From an uncultured Eubacteriales bacterium (GTDB lineage: Bacteria; Bacillota; Clostridia; Lachnospirales; Lachnospiraceae): a stretch of 53,690 nucleotides of DNA. Where the stretch lies: positions 1-53,690 of the forward strand of contig OMWM01000009.1 in the NCBI GenBank assembly GCA_900314775.1, read 5' to 3'. The notes beneath the pieces are model-generated. The model searched no databases and was not told the origin of the DNA. It worked only from the letters and a program-made list of their open reading frames with translations. The position numbers and the translations under genes were made by a program. This document shows positions 37,412-47,483 of the stretch, piece by piece (position 1 is the first letter of the stretch; each line of letters starts with the position of its first letter).

Positions 37412-38287
37412 TTAACCATGGATAAAGTAAACAAGAACCGCGATAATGCCGACTGCTGCGCAGTAATAAGCAAAATAGTGGAATTTGTTTGATTTTACAA
37501 TCCGGATCATGACCTTGATGCAGATATAGCCGACGATACCGGCAACAATCGCACCGACGATATAAGCCGGAATATTGGCGGATGCCAGTGCCGCAGAATC
37601 CGTACGCACAAGCTCAAGAATATTGGCGCCAAGAATCGCCGGGATCGACGCGATAAAGGAATACTTGACTGCGAATCCACGGTCAAATCCAAGGAGCAGG
37701 CAGGCAGTGATGGTGGTACCGGAACGGGAAAGACCCGGCAGCGTCGCAAAACCCTGTGCTACGCCGACAACCGCGGCATCCCCGTAAGTACTCTTCTTCA
37801 CTTTCTTATTGCCTGGCTTTTTCATGTCCGAAATCAGAAGAATAATAGCCGTAATGACAAGGCAGATACCCGGAATCAGAAGTCCCTGTGATGCTTTGGT
37901 AATGAAATCATCCAGCAGCAGACCGATGATACCGGTAGGAATCGTCGTGACAATAATCATGACAACGAACTTGCGGTAGGCATTGCTGATAATTCTTCTG
38001 TAGCTGCGCTGACCCTTGGCCCCGCCGGAGATCAGCACGAAAAGATTGTAAAAGAGGTCAATGACCATCTCGACAAAAGCGACGACTACTCTGGAAAAAT
38101 CACGCCAGTAGACGATACAGACGGCAACCAGCGTTCCCAGATGCAGCAGAACATCAAAAAGAAGTCCTGTATCGGTATTGATATTGAATATGTACTGAAA
38201 AATGGCCAGATGTCCTGAACTGCTGACAGGAAGGAACTCTGTAAGACCCTGCAGAATTCCCATCATAATGGCCTGAAGCATGCTCAT
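37412..38287 (-). CDS. uppP: Undecaprenyl-diphosphatase (BacA/UppP)
   Basis: Recycles undecaprenyl diphosphate to the monophosphate carrier used for peptidoglycan. The 291-residue integral membrane protein has about eight hydrophobic segments and both family motifs, LTEFLPVSSSGHLAI near the N-terminus and LPGLSRSGTTI in the middle, with catalytic Glu, His and Arg. AGGAGG precedes the ATG. The family can also confer some bacitracin tolerance. It is followed by ftsK about 95 bases on, with a hairpin between. Confidence 0.95.
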   Translation of the reverse strand: MSMLQAIMMGILQGLTEFLPVSSSGHLAIFQYIFNINTDTGLLFDVLLHLGTLVAVCIVYWRDFSRVVVAFVEMVIDLFYNLFVLISGGAKGQRSYRRIISNAYRKFVVMIIVTTIPTGIIGLLLDDFITKASQGLLIPGICLVITAIILLISDMKKPGNKKVKKSTYGDAAVVGVAQGFATLPGLSRSGTTITACLLLGFDRGFAVKYSFIASIPAILGANILELVRTDSAALASANIPAYIVGAIVAGIVGYICIKVMIRIVKSNKFHYFAYYCAAVGIIAVLVYFIHG

Positions 38288-38361
38288 AATGAAAATCCTC
38301 CTAACAAAAACCCTGTATCTGAAATTTTACTACATTTTAAATCCGTAAACAAGATATTTCC

Positions 38362-40392
38362 TCAGTTAAGATTTATCCTGCTGCCATCATCCTCGCTGCT
38401 GCAGTCAAAGGACTGTATCATCTGACTGACAATCGTGCCCATACTGCAGTATGCCTTCTCCTGCTTTAATCCGACCTCATCGGCAAACCCGAGATCCTCC
38501 GCCGTCTGGCTGGTAGTGACAACTGTATAGGTGCTGGCATCATCGAGCTCCTCATCGCCGATCATGAGATCCGTAATGCGGGAACCGAGTGCCGTATCGT
38601 TGGTATATGTATAGGAAATGCCGGCTGCCTGCAGGAAATTCTTCGCCTCGGAATATCCGTCGTAGCTGTCTTCAAGGATCTGACTGAGCTGTCCGCCCGT
38701 CATCTTGTAGGATACCATACACAGGCCGTTGTCAAACAGATCAAAAACATCACCGCGTGTCACGTCGCCGCTTTCCAGTGTGGAAAGGATCTCACTGTCC
38801 TTGATCAGTGCGACCTGCGCGCCGTCTCCGGATGCATAGGAAAGCATGGAATCCGTTACCAGATCTCCCGTACCGGTCTCGTAATTGTGCAGAACCTTCT
38901 TCGAGGAGGTACTGCCGGTGTCTGATTCGGAACTGTCTGATTCGGAACTGTCTTCATCGGAACTGTCTTCATCGCTTTCTTCCTCATCGGTTTCCTCGCC
39001 TGTCAGGGTGACGCCTTCCGGCTCGTTGTCACTGGCAACTTCAATCTCGCCGAGCGATTCTGACCGGGCACTGTCAATGGCATTGATAACCGTATTGATC
39101 TGGCTGGTGACAGCGGAATCCGCCTGCATATCGGCGAGATCATCCACGGTATACGCCTGATTGCTGAACTGCGCACCGTGGCGATCAATATTCATGCTGA
39201 CCACACCGACAGAGGAAATGTCCGCTGCCGAAATGACCTTATCGGACTTGTCTTCATCAGACAGTTCCGCGCTGCCGCCGTTGATCACAAGAGATACATT
39301 CTCATCAGAAGCAATGTCTTTGAGGGCCGATGCGTCGGCAAGATTGGCAATGACAACAACCGCATCGCATTTGCTGCCGTCCTGCTCGATCACATTTCTG
39401 ACCGTCTGCACCGGATCATTCACCGTAAGTCCCTTGCTGTCTGCTTCTTTATCCGAAATGGCATCTGTCACACCCGTCAGCAGCAGATGGACACCGCCGG
39501 TCTCAATGATGGTATCGTTCTGGAAAACAGCGCTGCCGTCACTTTTCGTGACATTGGCCGCATAAAATCCGAAGCTGGCTGACGATTCGAGCGTGCTGAG
39601 CTGATCCGTGTCATAGACGAATTCGCCGCTGCCCGGTGTCAGAAATTCATAGCCTGCCGCGTTCATCAGGCTGACTCCCGATGCACCGCTGTCGATCTCC
39701 ACGTCCGCGCCGCCGCCAAGGCAGCTGCCGGCATCCACCGTCACAACGCGGTCGCAGCCGGAAGCGGCTGCATTAGCTGCACAGGCCGCTATCTTCTCAT
39801 AGCCTGGATATTCTCCCTGAACGTATTCCACATGTCCCTGCACATTGGCGGTATAGACAATGTCAATCTGCGCTTTGCGGTCCGGGCGTAAAATGAGCTG
39901 CAGTATGACAGACAGGGCGATAAAGCATAAGAGTACATATATAATGCCCTTCGTTCTGCCGTCGATATAAAAGCCGGACATCGGCTGACGTCTGCCGCCA
40001 GTGCTGCGCCCTGCAGAGCGGCTGCCTGAGCCCGCATGGCTGCTGCGCCGTCCTGCCAAGCTGCTTTCACGGCTTACATGACTGCTCTTTCGCTGCGTAT
40101 AGCTGCTCTTCCGGCCTGCATAGCTGTCTTTATGTCCTGTATAGCTGCTCTTCCGGCTGGCATTGCCTGCCTTGCTCTTCCTGGCGGTACTGCCCGCGTT
40201 GCTGCCCGTCTGTCTGGCGGACGCTGCCGCGTGTCTTCTCTGCCCGGACGAGGCATTCTTCGTTCTCTGCCTGCCGGTCTGCGCACTTTTCGGCTTACCT
40301 GCACTGCCAGTGCGGTGCCCGGCATCTGCGGCATCTGTCCGCTTCTGCTCTCCGGCGTACCTGCGGTCTCCGCTTCTCTTTCTGTCTGCCAT
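38362..40392 (-). CDS. Membrane protein with degenerate 5'-nucleotidase/metallophosphatase domains
   Basis: 676 residues. A basic cytosolic part (1-147) has repeats of a G-R-K-S-S-Y/H unit at about 75-125. One membrane segment (148-168) precedes an outside part. Residues 175-415 follow the 5'-nucleotidase metallophosphatase fold, but metal ligands are replaced: YTANVQGHV for the TND-x-HG motif, VDAGSCLGG for D-A-G-D, TPGSGEFVYD for GNHE, IANLAD for a His motif, NGGSAE for GGHSH. The C-terminal nucleotide-binding domain (about 520-650) is also altered, with ALIKDSEI at the usual GG-I-R site. An acidic Glu/Asp/Ser spacer (about 480-515) joins them. It is likely not an enzyme but a binding or structural protein. 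Confidence 0.7.
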   Translation of the reverse strand: MADRKRSGDRRYAGEQKRTDAADAGHRTGSAGKPKSAQTGRQRTKNASSGQRRHAAASARQTGSNAGSTARKSKAGNASRKSSYTGHKDSYAGRKSSYTQRKSSHVSRESSLAGRRSSHAGSGSRSAGRSTGGRRQPMSGFYIDGRTKGIIYVLLCFIALSVILQLILRPDRKAQIDIVYTANVQGHVEYVQGEYPGYEKIAACAANAAASGCDRVVTVDAGSCLGGGADVEIDSGASGVSLMNAAGYEFLTPGSGEFVYDTDQLSTLESSASFGFYAANVTKSDGSAVFQNDTIIETGGVHLLLTGVTDAISDKEADSKGLTVNDPVQTVRNVIEQDGSKCDAVVVIANLADASALKDIASDENVSLVINGGSAELSDEDKSDKVISAADISSVGVVSMNIDRHGAQFSNQAYTVDDLADMQADSAVTSQINTVINAIDSARSESLGEIEVASDNEPEGVTLTGEETDEEESDEDSSDEDSSESDSSESDTGSTSSKKVLHNYETGTGDLVTDSMLSYASGDGAQVALIKDSEILSTLESGDVTRGDVFDLFDNGLCMVSYKMTGGQLSQILEDSYDGYSEAKNFLQAAGISYTYTNDTALGSRITDLMIGDEELDDASTYTVVTTSQTAEDLGFADEVGLKQEKAYCSMGTIVSQMIQSFDCSSEDDGSRINLN

Positions 40393-40394
40393 GA

Positions 40395-40937
40395 TCAGTG
40401 CTCCTCATCGCCGACAATCTGAATCTGACAGGCTCTCATCGCATCGAGAGCCGTGCGGTGCGCCTGCGGCGATGAACCGGCACACAGCGAAGCATCCACG
40501 CTGATGACCGTCTCCGGGAGCGTGGATTTCAGAAGCAATGCGTTGGAAATAACGCAGATATCGGTGCATACACCGATCAGTTCGATCTCATCAATCGGTG
40601 TCATACGGTTGACGCCGTTGGTAAAACCGGCAAGGCCGATTGCACCGAAGGTCGGTTTGTCAAAAATCATGCAGTGGTGCGCATCGGCAAATTCAGCGAG
40701 GTCCTTCTGCAGCTGCCAGCCGTCCGTTCCCCTGATGCAATGTTCTACCGGAAGATTCTTCCCCTCCTGCGTCTCCAGGTAATCTTCCTCATGCGTATCT
40801 CTGGTAAACATGACCGGTCCGCGGAAATTCTTCACCTTATCAATCACAGCCGGCAGAATCGCCTGCGCCTCTTTCGTACCGAGGGCTCCGTCGATAAAAT
40901 CGTTCTGCATATCTATTACTATAAGGTATTTGCTCAT
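40395..40937 (-). CDS. Cysteine hydrolase of the isochorismatase/nicotinamidase family
   Basis: 180 residues from ATG 40937, which follows AAGGAGA; a longer frame is unlikely. The triad is visible: Asp in VIDMQNDFIDG, Lys in FDKPTFGAI and Cys in VCTDICVISN. The last, with the surrounding E-L-I-G-V-C-T-D-I-C-V, is typical of nicotinamidase-like members that turn nicotinamide into nicotinate, but other amides are possible. It ends 2 bases before the start of the 5'-nucleotidase-like gene, so all three genes from the lysozyme-like one form an operon. Confidence 0.88.
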   Translation of the reverse strand: MSKYLIVIDMQNDFIDGALGTKEAQAILPAVIDKVKNFRGPVMFTRDTHEEDYLETQEGKNLPVEHCIRGTDGWQLQKDLAEFADAHHCMIFDKPTFGAIGLAGFTNGVNRMTPIDEIELIGVCTDICVISNALLLKSTLPETVISVDASLCAGSSPQAHRTALDAMRACQIQIVGDEEH

Positions 40938-40951
40938 CTCATTCTCCTTCT

Positions 40952-41593
40952 TCAATCGCTGTTCACAAGATAACGAAGCACATGATGTACATACCTGCGG
41001 TCGCCGTAGCTGTCCCAGCCGAGCTGCCGGCACATGAGATTGGCGAACTCGTCCGCGCTTTCCTGGCAGTATTTGCCGTAATTATCCTGTGTCCATTCAA
41101 TATAATTGTGTCCGTAATTATAACCCTGTATGGCAAGATACAGACGGTTGAAATCATTCTCATCCGTACAGCCGGCCAGATTCAGACAGTAGGCAAAGTA
41201 CTGCGTTCCGACGTCGATCGAATACTCCGGATCCGTGATGCTGCCGGCCGTCTGCTCATACTTCGTATTGAACATACATTCCGAACTCTGCATCAGATCT
41301 GTCGATTTGCCGTGGCTCTCCTGTTCCATAATCGCTTCCAGAACCGGTACATAGGCTTCGATATTGTATTCCTGCGCATAGGTGCGGATATCGTCTTCAT
41401 AGGCCTTGACATCGTCGCTGACGTATGCCACATAACCTTCTTTCAGCGGTTCTTCGCGGAAGTTTCTGTAACGGGAGCCGGCGATAATCACGATCAGCGT
41501 GATCAGGAGAATGATCGCTATCTCTCTCTGAATACGGGCTTTTTTATGATTTTCAGCCGTCTTCCTTCTCTTTCTTTTTCTCTTTTTCTGCAA
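40952..41593 (-). CDS. Membrane-anchored lysozyme-like (CwlT/Slt-type) protein
   Basis: 213 residues from a TTG at 41593. AGGAG lies 8 bases before this TTG, and a promoter at 41616-41644 would start the message after the alternative ATG at 41617. A basic N-terminus (1-22) and one membrane segment (about 24-40) precede an outside lysozyme-like domain. The likely catalytic Glu is in IMEQESHGKS, and the fold motifs LMQSSE, SIDVGTQYFAYCLN and YNYGHNYIEW follow. It would cut glycan strands. The domain resembles the CwlT N-terminal lysozyme fold without the NlpC/P60 part. Confidence 0.82.
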   Translation of the reverse strand: MQKKRKRKRRKTAENHKKARIQREIAIILLITLIVIIAGSRYRNFREEPLKEGYVAYVSDDVKAYEDDIRTYAQEYNIEAYVPVLEAIMEQESHGKSTDLMQSSECMFNTKYEQTAGSITDPEYSIDVGTQYFAYCLNLAGCTDENDFNRLYLAIQGYNYGHNYIEWTQDNYGKYCQESADEFANLMCRQLGWDSYGDRRYVHHVLRYLVNSD

Positions 41594-41615
41594 CTTGTTT
41601 ACTCCTGTAAAATTC

Positions 41616-41644
41616 ATTTTAACATATGCTGATCTTTTTGACCA
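41616..41644 (-). promoter_or_regulatory. Promoter of the lysozyme-like gene operon
   Basis: On the minus strand TGGTCA (41639-41644) and TAAAAT (41616-41621) are 17 bases apart. The start near 41609 lies past the ATG at 41617, which supports the TTG start. Its -35 is 6 bases from that of the opposite-facing que promoter. Confidence 0.6.
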
Positions 41645-41650
41645 CGTTTA

Positions 41651-41679
41651 TTGACACGTAATATGCGGAATGATAATAT
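41651..41679 (+). promoter_or_regulatory. Sigma-A promoter of the que operon
   Basis: A consensus TTGACA (41651-41656) and TAATAT (41674-41679) are 17 bases apart. The start would be near 41685, exactly at the beginning of the predicted riboswitch aptamer. Confidence 0.8.
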
Positions 41680-41683
41680 GGTA

Positions 41684-41728
41684 AAGACAGTTCGTTTGCA
41701 CCATCCTGTCGATAAACAAAACCAGGGC
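41684..41728 (+). promoter_or_regulatory. Probable preQ1-I riboswitch aptamer
   Basis: GACAG (41686-41690) pairs with CTGTC (41706-41710) around a loop beginning TTCG. Then follows an A-rich tail GATAAACAAAACCAGG. The tail is strikingly like that of the known Thermoanaerobacter preQ1-I aptamer (UUAACAAAACAAGG), in which the final GG pairs back into the loop. The aptamer sits at the transcription start of genes that make preQ1, as expected. The loop is longer than in the classical aptamer, so the call is not certain. Confidence 0.6.
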
Positions 41729-41789
41729 TTATTTAATGACGTGTCAGCGCCTTTACGGCGATGATTTTCATAGAAGATGCCCTTTACCG

Positions 41790-41814
41790 ATGCAGACAGA
41801 TGTCTGCATTTTTT
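41790..41814 (+). terminator. Leader terminator of the que operon
   Basis: An 8-bp stem ATGCAGAC (41790-41797) with GTCTGCAT (41802-41809) is followed by a T run to 41814, ahead of queD. Its GACAG could pair instead with the CTGTC of the aptamer, giving an antiterminated form when ligand is absent. This would make preQ1 turn the operon off. Confidence 0.75.
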
Positions 41815-41848
41815 GTTGTACAATTTTATTTAATAAGGAGAAGACAGC

Positions 41849-42268
41849 ATGTATATTCTCAAAACCGAAAGCAGCTTCGACTCCGCACATTTTCTGGCCG
41901 GCTACAACGGCAAATGCCGCAACATCCACGGGCACGAATGGCGCGTCATCATCGAAGTCCGCAGCAGCTCTGTGCAGACGCAGGGGCAGGCCCGCGATAT
42001 GGTCATCGACTTCGGCCAGCTCAAGGACGACCTGCGCAGTGAGACAGACAGACTCGACCATGCACTGATTATCGAGCGCGGCAGTCTGCGCGATGCGACC
42101 ATGGAAGCGCTGCGCGAGGAAAATATCAAGATGATCGAGATTCCGTATCGGCCTACGGCGGAACGGCTCGCCCGATATTTCTATGACCGTATGAAAGAGC
42201 GCGGCTACGAGGTCTGCCGCTCCACCGTTTACGAGACACCGCTGAACTGTGCGGTTTACGAGGAATGA
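41849..42268 (+). CDS. queD: 6-carboxytetrahydropterin synthase
   Basis: Makes 6-carboxy-5,6,7,8-tetrahydropterin from dihydroneopterin triphosphate, the first committed step to queuosine. The zinc histidines are His14 (SAHFL), His27 and His29 (NIHGHEW), and the catalytic Cys23 stands before them. The C-terminal ETP motif (STVYETPLNCAVY) is typical. At 139 residues it is slightly longer than the minimal family. AAGGAGAAG precedes the ATG. It is first in an operon with queE, folE, queC and queF. Confidence 0.95.
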   Translation: MYILKTESSFDSAHFLAGYNGKCRNIHGHEWRVIIEVRSSSVQTQGQARDMVIDFGQLKDDLRSETDRLDHALIIERGSLRDATMEALREENIKMIEIPYRPTAERLARYFYDRMKERGYEVCRSTVYETPLNCAVYEE

Positions 42269-42269
42269 T

Positions 42270-42950
42270 ATGAAAGATACAGATAAATGTTTTGAGGTTG
42301 CGGAGAAATTCGTCAGCATCAACGGCGAAGGACCGCTGGCCGGGGAGCCGGCCGTTTTCATCCGTTTCAAAGGCTGCAATCTGGCCTGTGCCTACTGCGA
42401 TACGAAATGGGCCAGCCAGCCGGATACGCCGGCCGAGTCCATGAGTGCACAGGATATTCTGCAGTATATCCGCACCACGGGGATTGTCAACGTGACACTG
42501 ACCGGCGGCGAACCGCTTCTGCAGCCGGCTGCGGAGGATCTTCTGAATCTGCTCGGATCGCAGGATGATCTGCATGTGGAGATTGAGACAAATGGCAGCA
42601 TCCCGCTCGACCCGTTTATGATGCTCACAAACAGACCGTCTTTTACCATGGATTATAAGCTCTCCTGCAGCGGTATGGAGAATAAGATGTGCACGGCGAA
42701 TTTCGCACTGCTTTCCATGAAAGATACGGTCAAATTCGTCGTCGGTTCCGAAGATGACCTGCATCGTGCTCTGCAGATCATGCGCCGGTATGATCTGATC
42801 GGCCGATGCGCCATCTATCTCAGTCCGGTTTTCGGACAGATCGAACCGAAGCAAATCGTTGCATTCATGCTGGAAAACCGCCTGAACGGCGTACATGTCC
42901 AGCTGCAGATGCATAAATTTATCTGGGCGCCGGACCAGAGAGGGGTGTGA
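42270..42950 (+). CDS. queE: 7-carboxy-7-deazaguanine synthase
   Basis: A radical-SAM enzyme that turns carboxytetrahydropterin into 7-carboxy-7-deazaguanine. The cluster cysteines are Cys36, Cys40 and Cys43 (CNLACAYC), after the [20 protein letters not shown] start that marks QueE. 226 residues from ATG 42270, one base after the queD stop; an earlier ATG overlaps queD and lacks a site. The GGEPLL motif for SAM binding is seen. It is coupled to queD and folE. Confidence 0.94.
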   Translation: MKDTDKCFEVAEKFVSINGEGPLAGEPAVFIRFKGCNLACAYCDTKWASQPDTPAESMSAQDILQYIRTTGIVNVTLTGGEPLLQPAAEDLLNLLGSQDDLHVEIETNGSIPLDPFMMLTNRPSFTMDYKLSCSGMENKMCTANFALLSMKDTVKFVVGSEDDLHRALQIMRRYDLIGRCAIYLSPVFGQIEPKQIVAFMLENRLNGVHVQLQMHKFIWAPDQRGV

Positions 42951-42955
42951 GAAAT

Positions 42956-43531
42956 ATGGCAATAGATCAGGAAAGAATTGAGAAGGATATTCGTGATATT
43001 CTTCTGGCACTGGGAGATGACCCGGAACGTGAAGGTCTGAAGGAGACACCGGCCCGCGTTGCACGCATGTACAGCGAAGTATTCGCCGGCATGAACTATA
43101 CGAATCACGAAATTGCGCAGATGTTCGGCAAGACATTTGCCCATGATTCCAGCATGTCTCCGGACGAGATTGTGACTGTCCGCGATATTGACGCCTTCAG
43201 CTACTGTGAGCACCACATGGCGCTCATGTATGACATGAAGATCGATGTCGGCTATATTCCAAACGGCCGCGTGATCGGGCTTTCGAAAATTGCCCGCATC
43301 GCCGATATGGTAACGCGCCGCCTGCAGCTGCAGGAGAAAATCGGCACGGATATCTGTGAGATCATGCAGGAGGTAACCGGTTCCGATTCCATCGCCGTGA
43401 AAATCCGTGCAAAGCACAGCTGCATGACGGCCAGGGGAATCAGGAAGACAGGATCGCAGACAGTGACGACCACATTTACGGGGAGATTTCAGACTGATCC
43501 GTCCCTGCAGATGCGTTTTTTAAGTGTATAA
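42956..43531 (+). CDS. folE: GTP cyclohydrolase I
   Basis: Turns GTP into dihydroneopterin triphosphate, the starting point for both folate and queuosine. In 191 residues are the zinc motif [10 protein letters not shown], the [14 protein letters not shown] signature and [14 protein letters not shown] with the second zinc Cys. The start at 42956 is chosen over a GTG three codons upstream that overlaps the queE stop. Its place among que genes shows it feeds preQ0 synthesis. Confidence 0.95.
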   Translation: MAIDQERIEKDIRDILLALGDDPEREGLKETPARVARMYSEVFAGMNYTNHEIAQMFGKTFAHDSSMSPDEIVTVRDIDAFSYCEHHMALMYDMKIDVGYIPNGRVIGLSKIARIADMVTRRLQLQEKIGTDICEIMQEVTGSDSIAVKIRAKHSCMTARGIRKTGSQTVTTTFTGRFQTDPSLQMRFLSV

Positions 43532-43543
43532 AGGAGCACCATC

Positions 43544-44239
43544 ATGAAAAAAGCACTTGTTTTATCGAGCGGCGGCGTGGACAGCACAACCTGTCTTGCG
43601 ATGGCCGTTTCCGAATACGGCAGCAGCAACGTCATTGCGCTTTCCGTTATTTACGGACAGAAGCACAGCAAAGAGACGGAAGCAGCGAAGAAGGTTGCCG
43701 ACTATTATCATGTAAAATTCATCGAGATCGATCTGACCGCGGTTTTTGCGGACAGCAACTGCTCTCTTCTGAGTCATTCCACCGAGGAAATTCCGGAAGA
43801 GTCCTATGACAGCCAGCTGAAAAAGACAGATGGCAAGCCGGTTTCCACTTATGTACCGTTCCGCAACGGACTGTTTCTCTCCTGCGCGGCTAGCATCGCA
43901 CTTTCCGAAGGCTGCAGCGAAGTCTGGTACGGTGCGCACATGGATGACGCCGCCGGCAGCGCCTATCCGGACTGCAGTCAGGCCTTTGCCGACGCCATGA
44001 ACACCGCAATCTGGGAAGGCAGCGGCAGACAGGTGAAACTGACGGCTCCGTTCATTGCCTCGAACAAGGCCGGTATTGTCAAAAAGGGCCTGGAACTTGG
44101 CGTTCCTTATGAACTTACATGGAGCTGCTATGAGGGCGGCGACCGCCCATGCGGAAAATGCGGTACCTGCATTGACCGCCGGAAAGCTTTTGAGGCCAAT
44201 GGCGTAGAAGACCCGGCCATGGCACTTTACAGAGATTAA
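43544..44239 (+). CDS. queC: 7-cyano-7-deazaguanine synthase
   Basis: An ATP-dependent ligase that turns 7-carboxy-7-deazaguanine into preQ0. The PP-loop SGGVDS is at residues 9-14, and a zinc cluster [15 protein letters not shown] lies near the C-terminus. 231 residues is normal. It is 12 bases after folE and 13 before queF. Confidence 0.96.
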   Translation: MKKALVLSSGGVDSTTCLAMAVSEYGSSNVIALSVIYGQKHSKETEAAKKVADYYHVKFIEIDLTAVFADSNCSLLSHSTEEIPEESYDSQLKKTDGKPVSTYVPFRNGLFLSCAASIALSEGCSEVWYGAHMDDAAGSAYPDCSQAFADAMNTAIWEGSGRQVKLTAPFIASNKAGIVKKGLELGVPYELTWSCYEGGDRPCGKCGTCIDRRKAFEANGVEDPAMALYRD

Positions 44240-44252
44240 AGGGAGACAGATT

Positions 44253-44744
44253 ATGGCAAGAGAAAAGGATATAGAAGGTATCACGCTGCTTGGCAGCAAA
44301 GTCAACCGCTATGATTTCAATTACGCCCCGGAAGTGCTGGAAACCTTTGAGAACAAGCACCCGGATCACGACTATTTTGTCAAATTCAACTGCCCTGAGT
44401 TCACATCGCTTTGCCCGATCACCGGGCAGCCGGACTTCGGCAATATCTGCATATCCTATGTGCCGTCCGAGCGCATGGTCGAGAGCAAATCGCTGAAGCT
44501 CTATCTGTTCAGCTTCCGCAATCACGGCGATTTTCATGAGGACTGCATGAACATCATCATGGAAGACCTGATCAAGCTGATGGACCCGAAATACATCGAG
44601 GTCTGGGGACGTTTCCTCCCGCGCGGCGGCATCTCGATCGACCCGTACTGCAATTACGGTAAGCCGGGGACGAAGTGGGAAGAGGTCGCCTGGATGCGCC
44701 TGTCGCAGCACGACATGAACCCGGAACGGGTGGATAACAGGTAA
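44253..44744 (+). CDS. queF: NADPH-dependent 7-cyano-7-deazaguanine reductase
   Basis: Reduces the nitrile of preQ0 to the amine preQ1. The catalytic cysteine is in [15 protein letters not shown], and the QueF motif [21 protein letters not shown] is present. At 163 residues it is the short, single-domain type known from Bacillus. It completes the route from GTP to preQ1. The later steps (Tgt, QueA) are not in the window. Confidence 0.96.
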   Translation: MAREKDIEGITLLGSKVNRYDFNYAPEVLETFENKHPDHDYFVKFNCPEFTSLCPITGQPDFGNICISYVPSERMVESKSLKLYLFSFRNHGDFHEDCMNIIMEDLIKLMDPKYIEVWGRFLPRGGISIDPYCNYGKPGTKWEEVAWMRLSQHDMNPERVDNR

Positions 44745-44785
44745 AAAAAGTCTTCAGTATCCGTTTGGATATTGAAGACTTTTTT
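44745..44785. terminator. Bidirectional terminator between queF and aroD
   Basis: An 18-bp stem with one wobble pair (44745-44762 with 44767-44785) and a GTTT loop, flanked by A and T runs, can stop both converging operons. Confidence 0.9.
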
Positions 44786-44795
44786 GATTTCCGTT

Positions 44796-45542
44796 TTATT
44801 CGCCGTCTAACATCTTCAGGATGCGTGCCATCTCATCGGCGGGAATCTGTCCCGGCGCTGACCCCTCTCCTACCGAGGCAAAGGTCACAGCCGATCCGGT
44901 AATGCCGCCGCTGATGCGGGACAGCAGGCCAAGTCTGCCCATGGAAATCGCGATAATTGGTTTGCCGAACCGCTCCCATGCCGCATAGGACGCATCGAGC
45001 AGATTCATGACATCGCTTCTTGTCTGCGGCATAACTGCTATCTTGAGTATATCGCCGTCATGCGCATTCATGTAGGCAAAGAGGCGGAAAAGGATTTCCG
45101 CCGATGGCGTGGAAGTAAAATTATGATTGGAAAAAACAACCCGGACGCCGTTATCCTGTGCAAAGGACCGGATTATATCCGCGCTCCCGCCATGCGACAT
45201 GATCTCGATGTCGAGCAGATCGATCGCCCCGCTCAGGACCGCCGACCGGCACGCCTGTTCATACGTTTCCTCATCCGGGTCGGCACTGCCGCCCTCCGCT
45301 TTTGTGCGGACGGTAAATAATACCGGCCTGTCACCCGCAATCTCCCGTATTCCTTTGGCTGTTTCCTGTATAGCCGCACTATCCGGGAAAGGCTCCATCA
45401 TATCCGCACGCCACTCGATCATGTCCACCGGCGCCTGCACAATTTCGCGCACCTGGCTGTATACAGCTTCCCGGTCCTTACCGGTAACCGGCGCACAGAT
45501 TTTCGGCCTGCCGCTTCCTATCTCAAGATTTCTTACCTTCAT
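44796..45542 (-). CDS. aroD: Type I 3-dehydroquinate dehydratase
   Basis: Removes water from 3-dehydroquinate through a Schiff base, the third step to chorismate. 248 residues from ATG 45542, after AGAAGGTG. The active histidine is in VVFSNHNFTSTP and the Schiff-base lysine in DILKIAVMPQ; PVDMIEWRADMME is the substrate-binding start. It stands alone downstream of the ATP synthase operon, away from aroE and aroK at 14 kb. Confidence 0.95.
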   Translation of the reverse strand: MKVRNLEIGSGRPKICAPVTGKDREAVYSQVREIVQAPVDMIEWRADMMEPFPDSAAIQETAKGIREIAGDRPVLFTVRTKAEGGSADPDEETYEQACRSAVLSGAIDLLDIEIMSHGGSADIIRSFAQDNGVRVVFSNHNFTSTPSAEILFRLFAYMNAHDGDILKIAVMPQTRSDVMNLLDASYAAWERFGKPIIAISMGRLGLLSRISGGITGSAVTFASVGEGSAPGQIPADEMARILKMLDGE

Positions 45543-45579
45543 GCTAAACACCTTCTCTCGACGTTTCAATCCCTATATT

Positions 45580-45608
45580 AAAAGACCCGGGAGATAAAAC
45601 TCCCGGGT
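45580..45608 (-). terminator. Terminator of the ATP synthase operon
   Basis: A perfect 9-bp stem ACCCGGGAG/CTCCCGGGT (45585-45593 with 45600-45608) lies about 20 bases after atpC and is followed on the minus strand by CTTTTAATA. Confidence 0.8.
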
Positions 45609-45630
45609 AAAATATTTCCGCGTCATCTGA

Positions 45631-46056
45631 TCACTCAGCTTTGCCCTGATAAAGATCAACGGTACGGATTCTGCCATCTGCCCTCTTCAGGCTTGCTGTG
45701 GCTCTTTCCAGACTGGTTTCCGGTTTCTTCTCGGAGAGGCGCTTCTGCGCACGTTCCCTGGAAGCTACGGCTCTTGCTCTGTCGATCTTATCAGCGGTTT
45801 CCGCGCTGCGGACCAGGAAAATCACTTCGTCGTTGCAGACATCAAGGATTCCCTTGCCCACGTAGATATAATCAGTCTTGCCGTCCCCATAGGAACATTT
45901 CACCGGACCATCTGCTATTGCTGCGAGTAATGGCTCATGACCAGACAATATGCCGACACCGCCGCCCTCACCCGGTGCGGATACGAAAGAAGCCTTCTGT
46001 TCATATACCACGCCGTTGGCAGTTACAACCTGTACATGTATATTATCCTCAGCCAT
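45631..46056 (-). CDS. atpC: ATP synthase subunit epsilon
   Basis: Part of the central stalk, with a regulatory C-terminal helix pair. 141 residues with the beta-sandwich motifs GEGGGVGILSGHEPLLA and IYVGKGILDVCNDEV, then the charged helical end (RERAQKRLSEKKPET). It ends the operon. Its spacing to atpD is 11 bases. Confidence 0.94.
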   Translation of the reverse strand: MAEDNIHVQVVTANGVVYEQKASFVSAPGEGGGVGILSGHEPLLAAIADGPVKCSYGDGKTDYIYVGKGILDVCNDEVIFLVRSAETADKIDRARAVASRERAQKRLSEKKPETSLERATASLKRADGRIRTVDLYQGKAE

Positions 46057-46067
46057 AATGATCCCCT

Positions 46068-47483
<1,416 letters not shown>

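Noticed and set aside
41593-41617. ATG at 41617 as start of the lysozyme-like gene
   Set aside because: It has no ribosome binding site and overlaps the -10 box; the TTG at 41593 has both a site and the right position.
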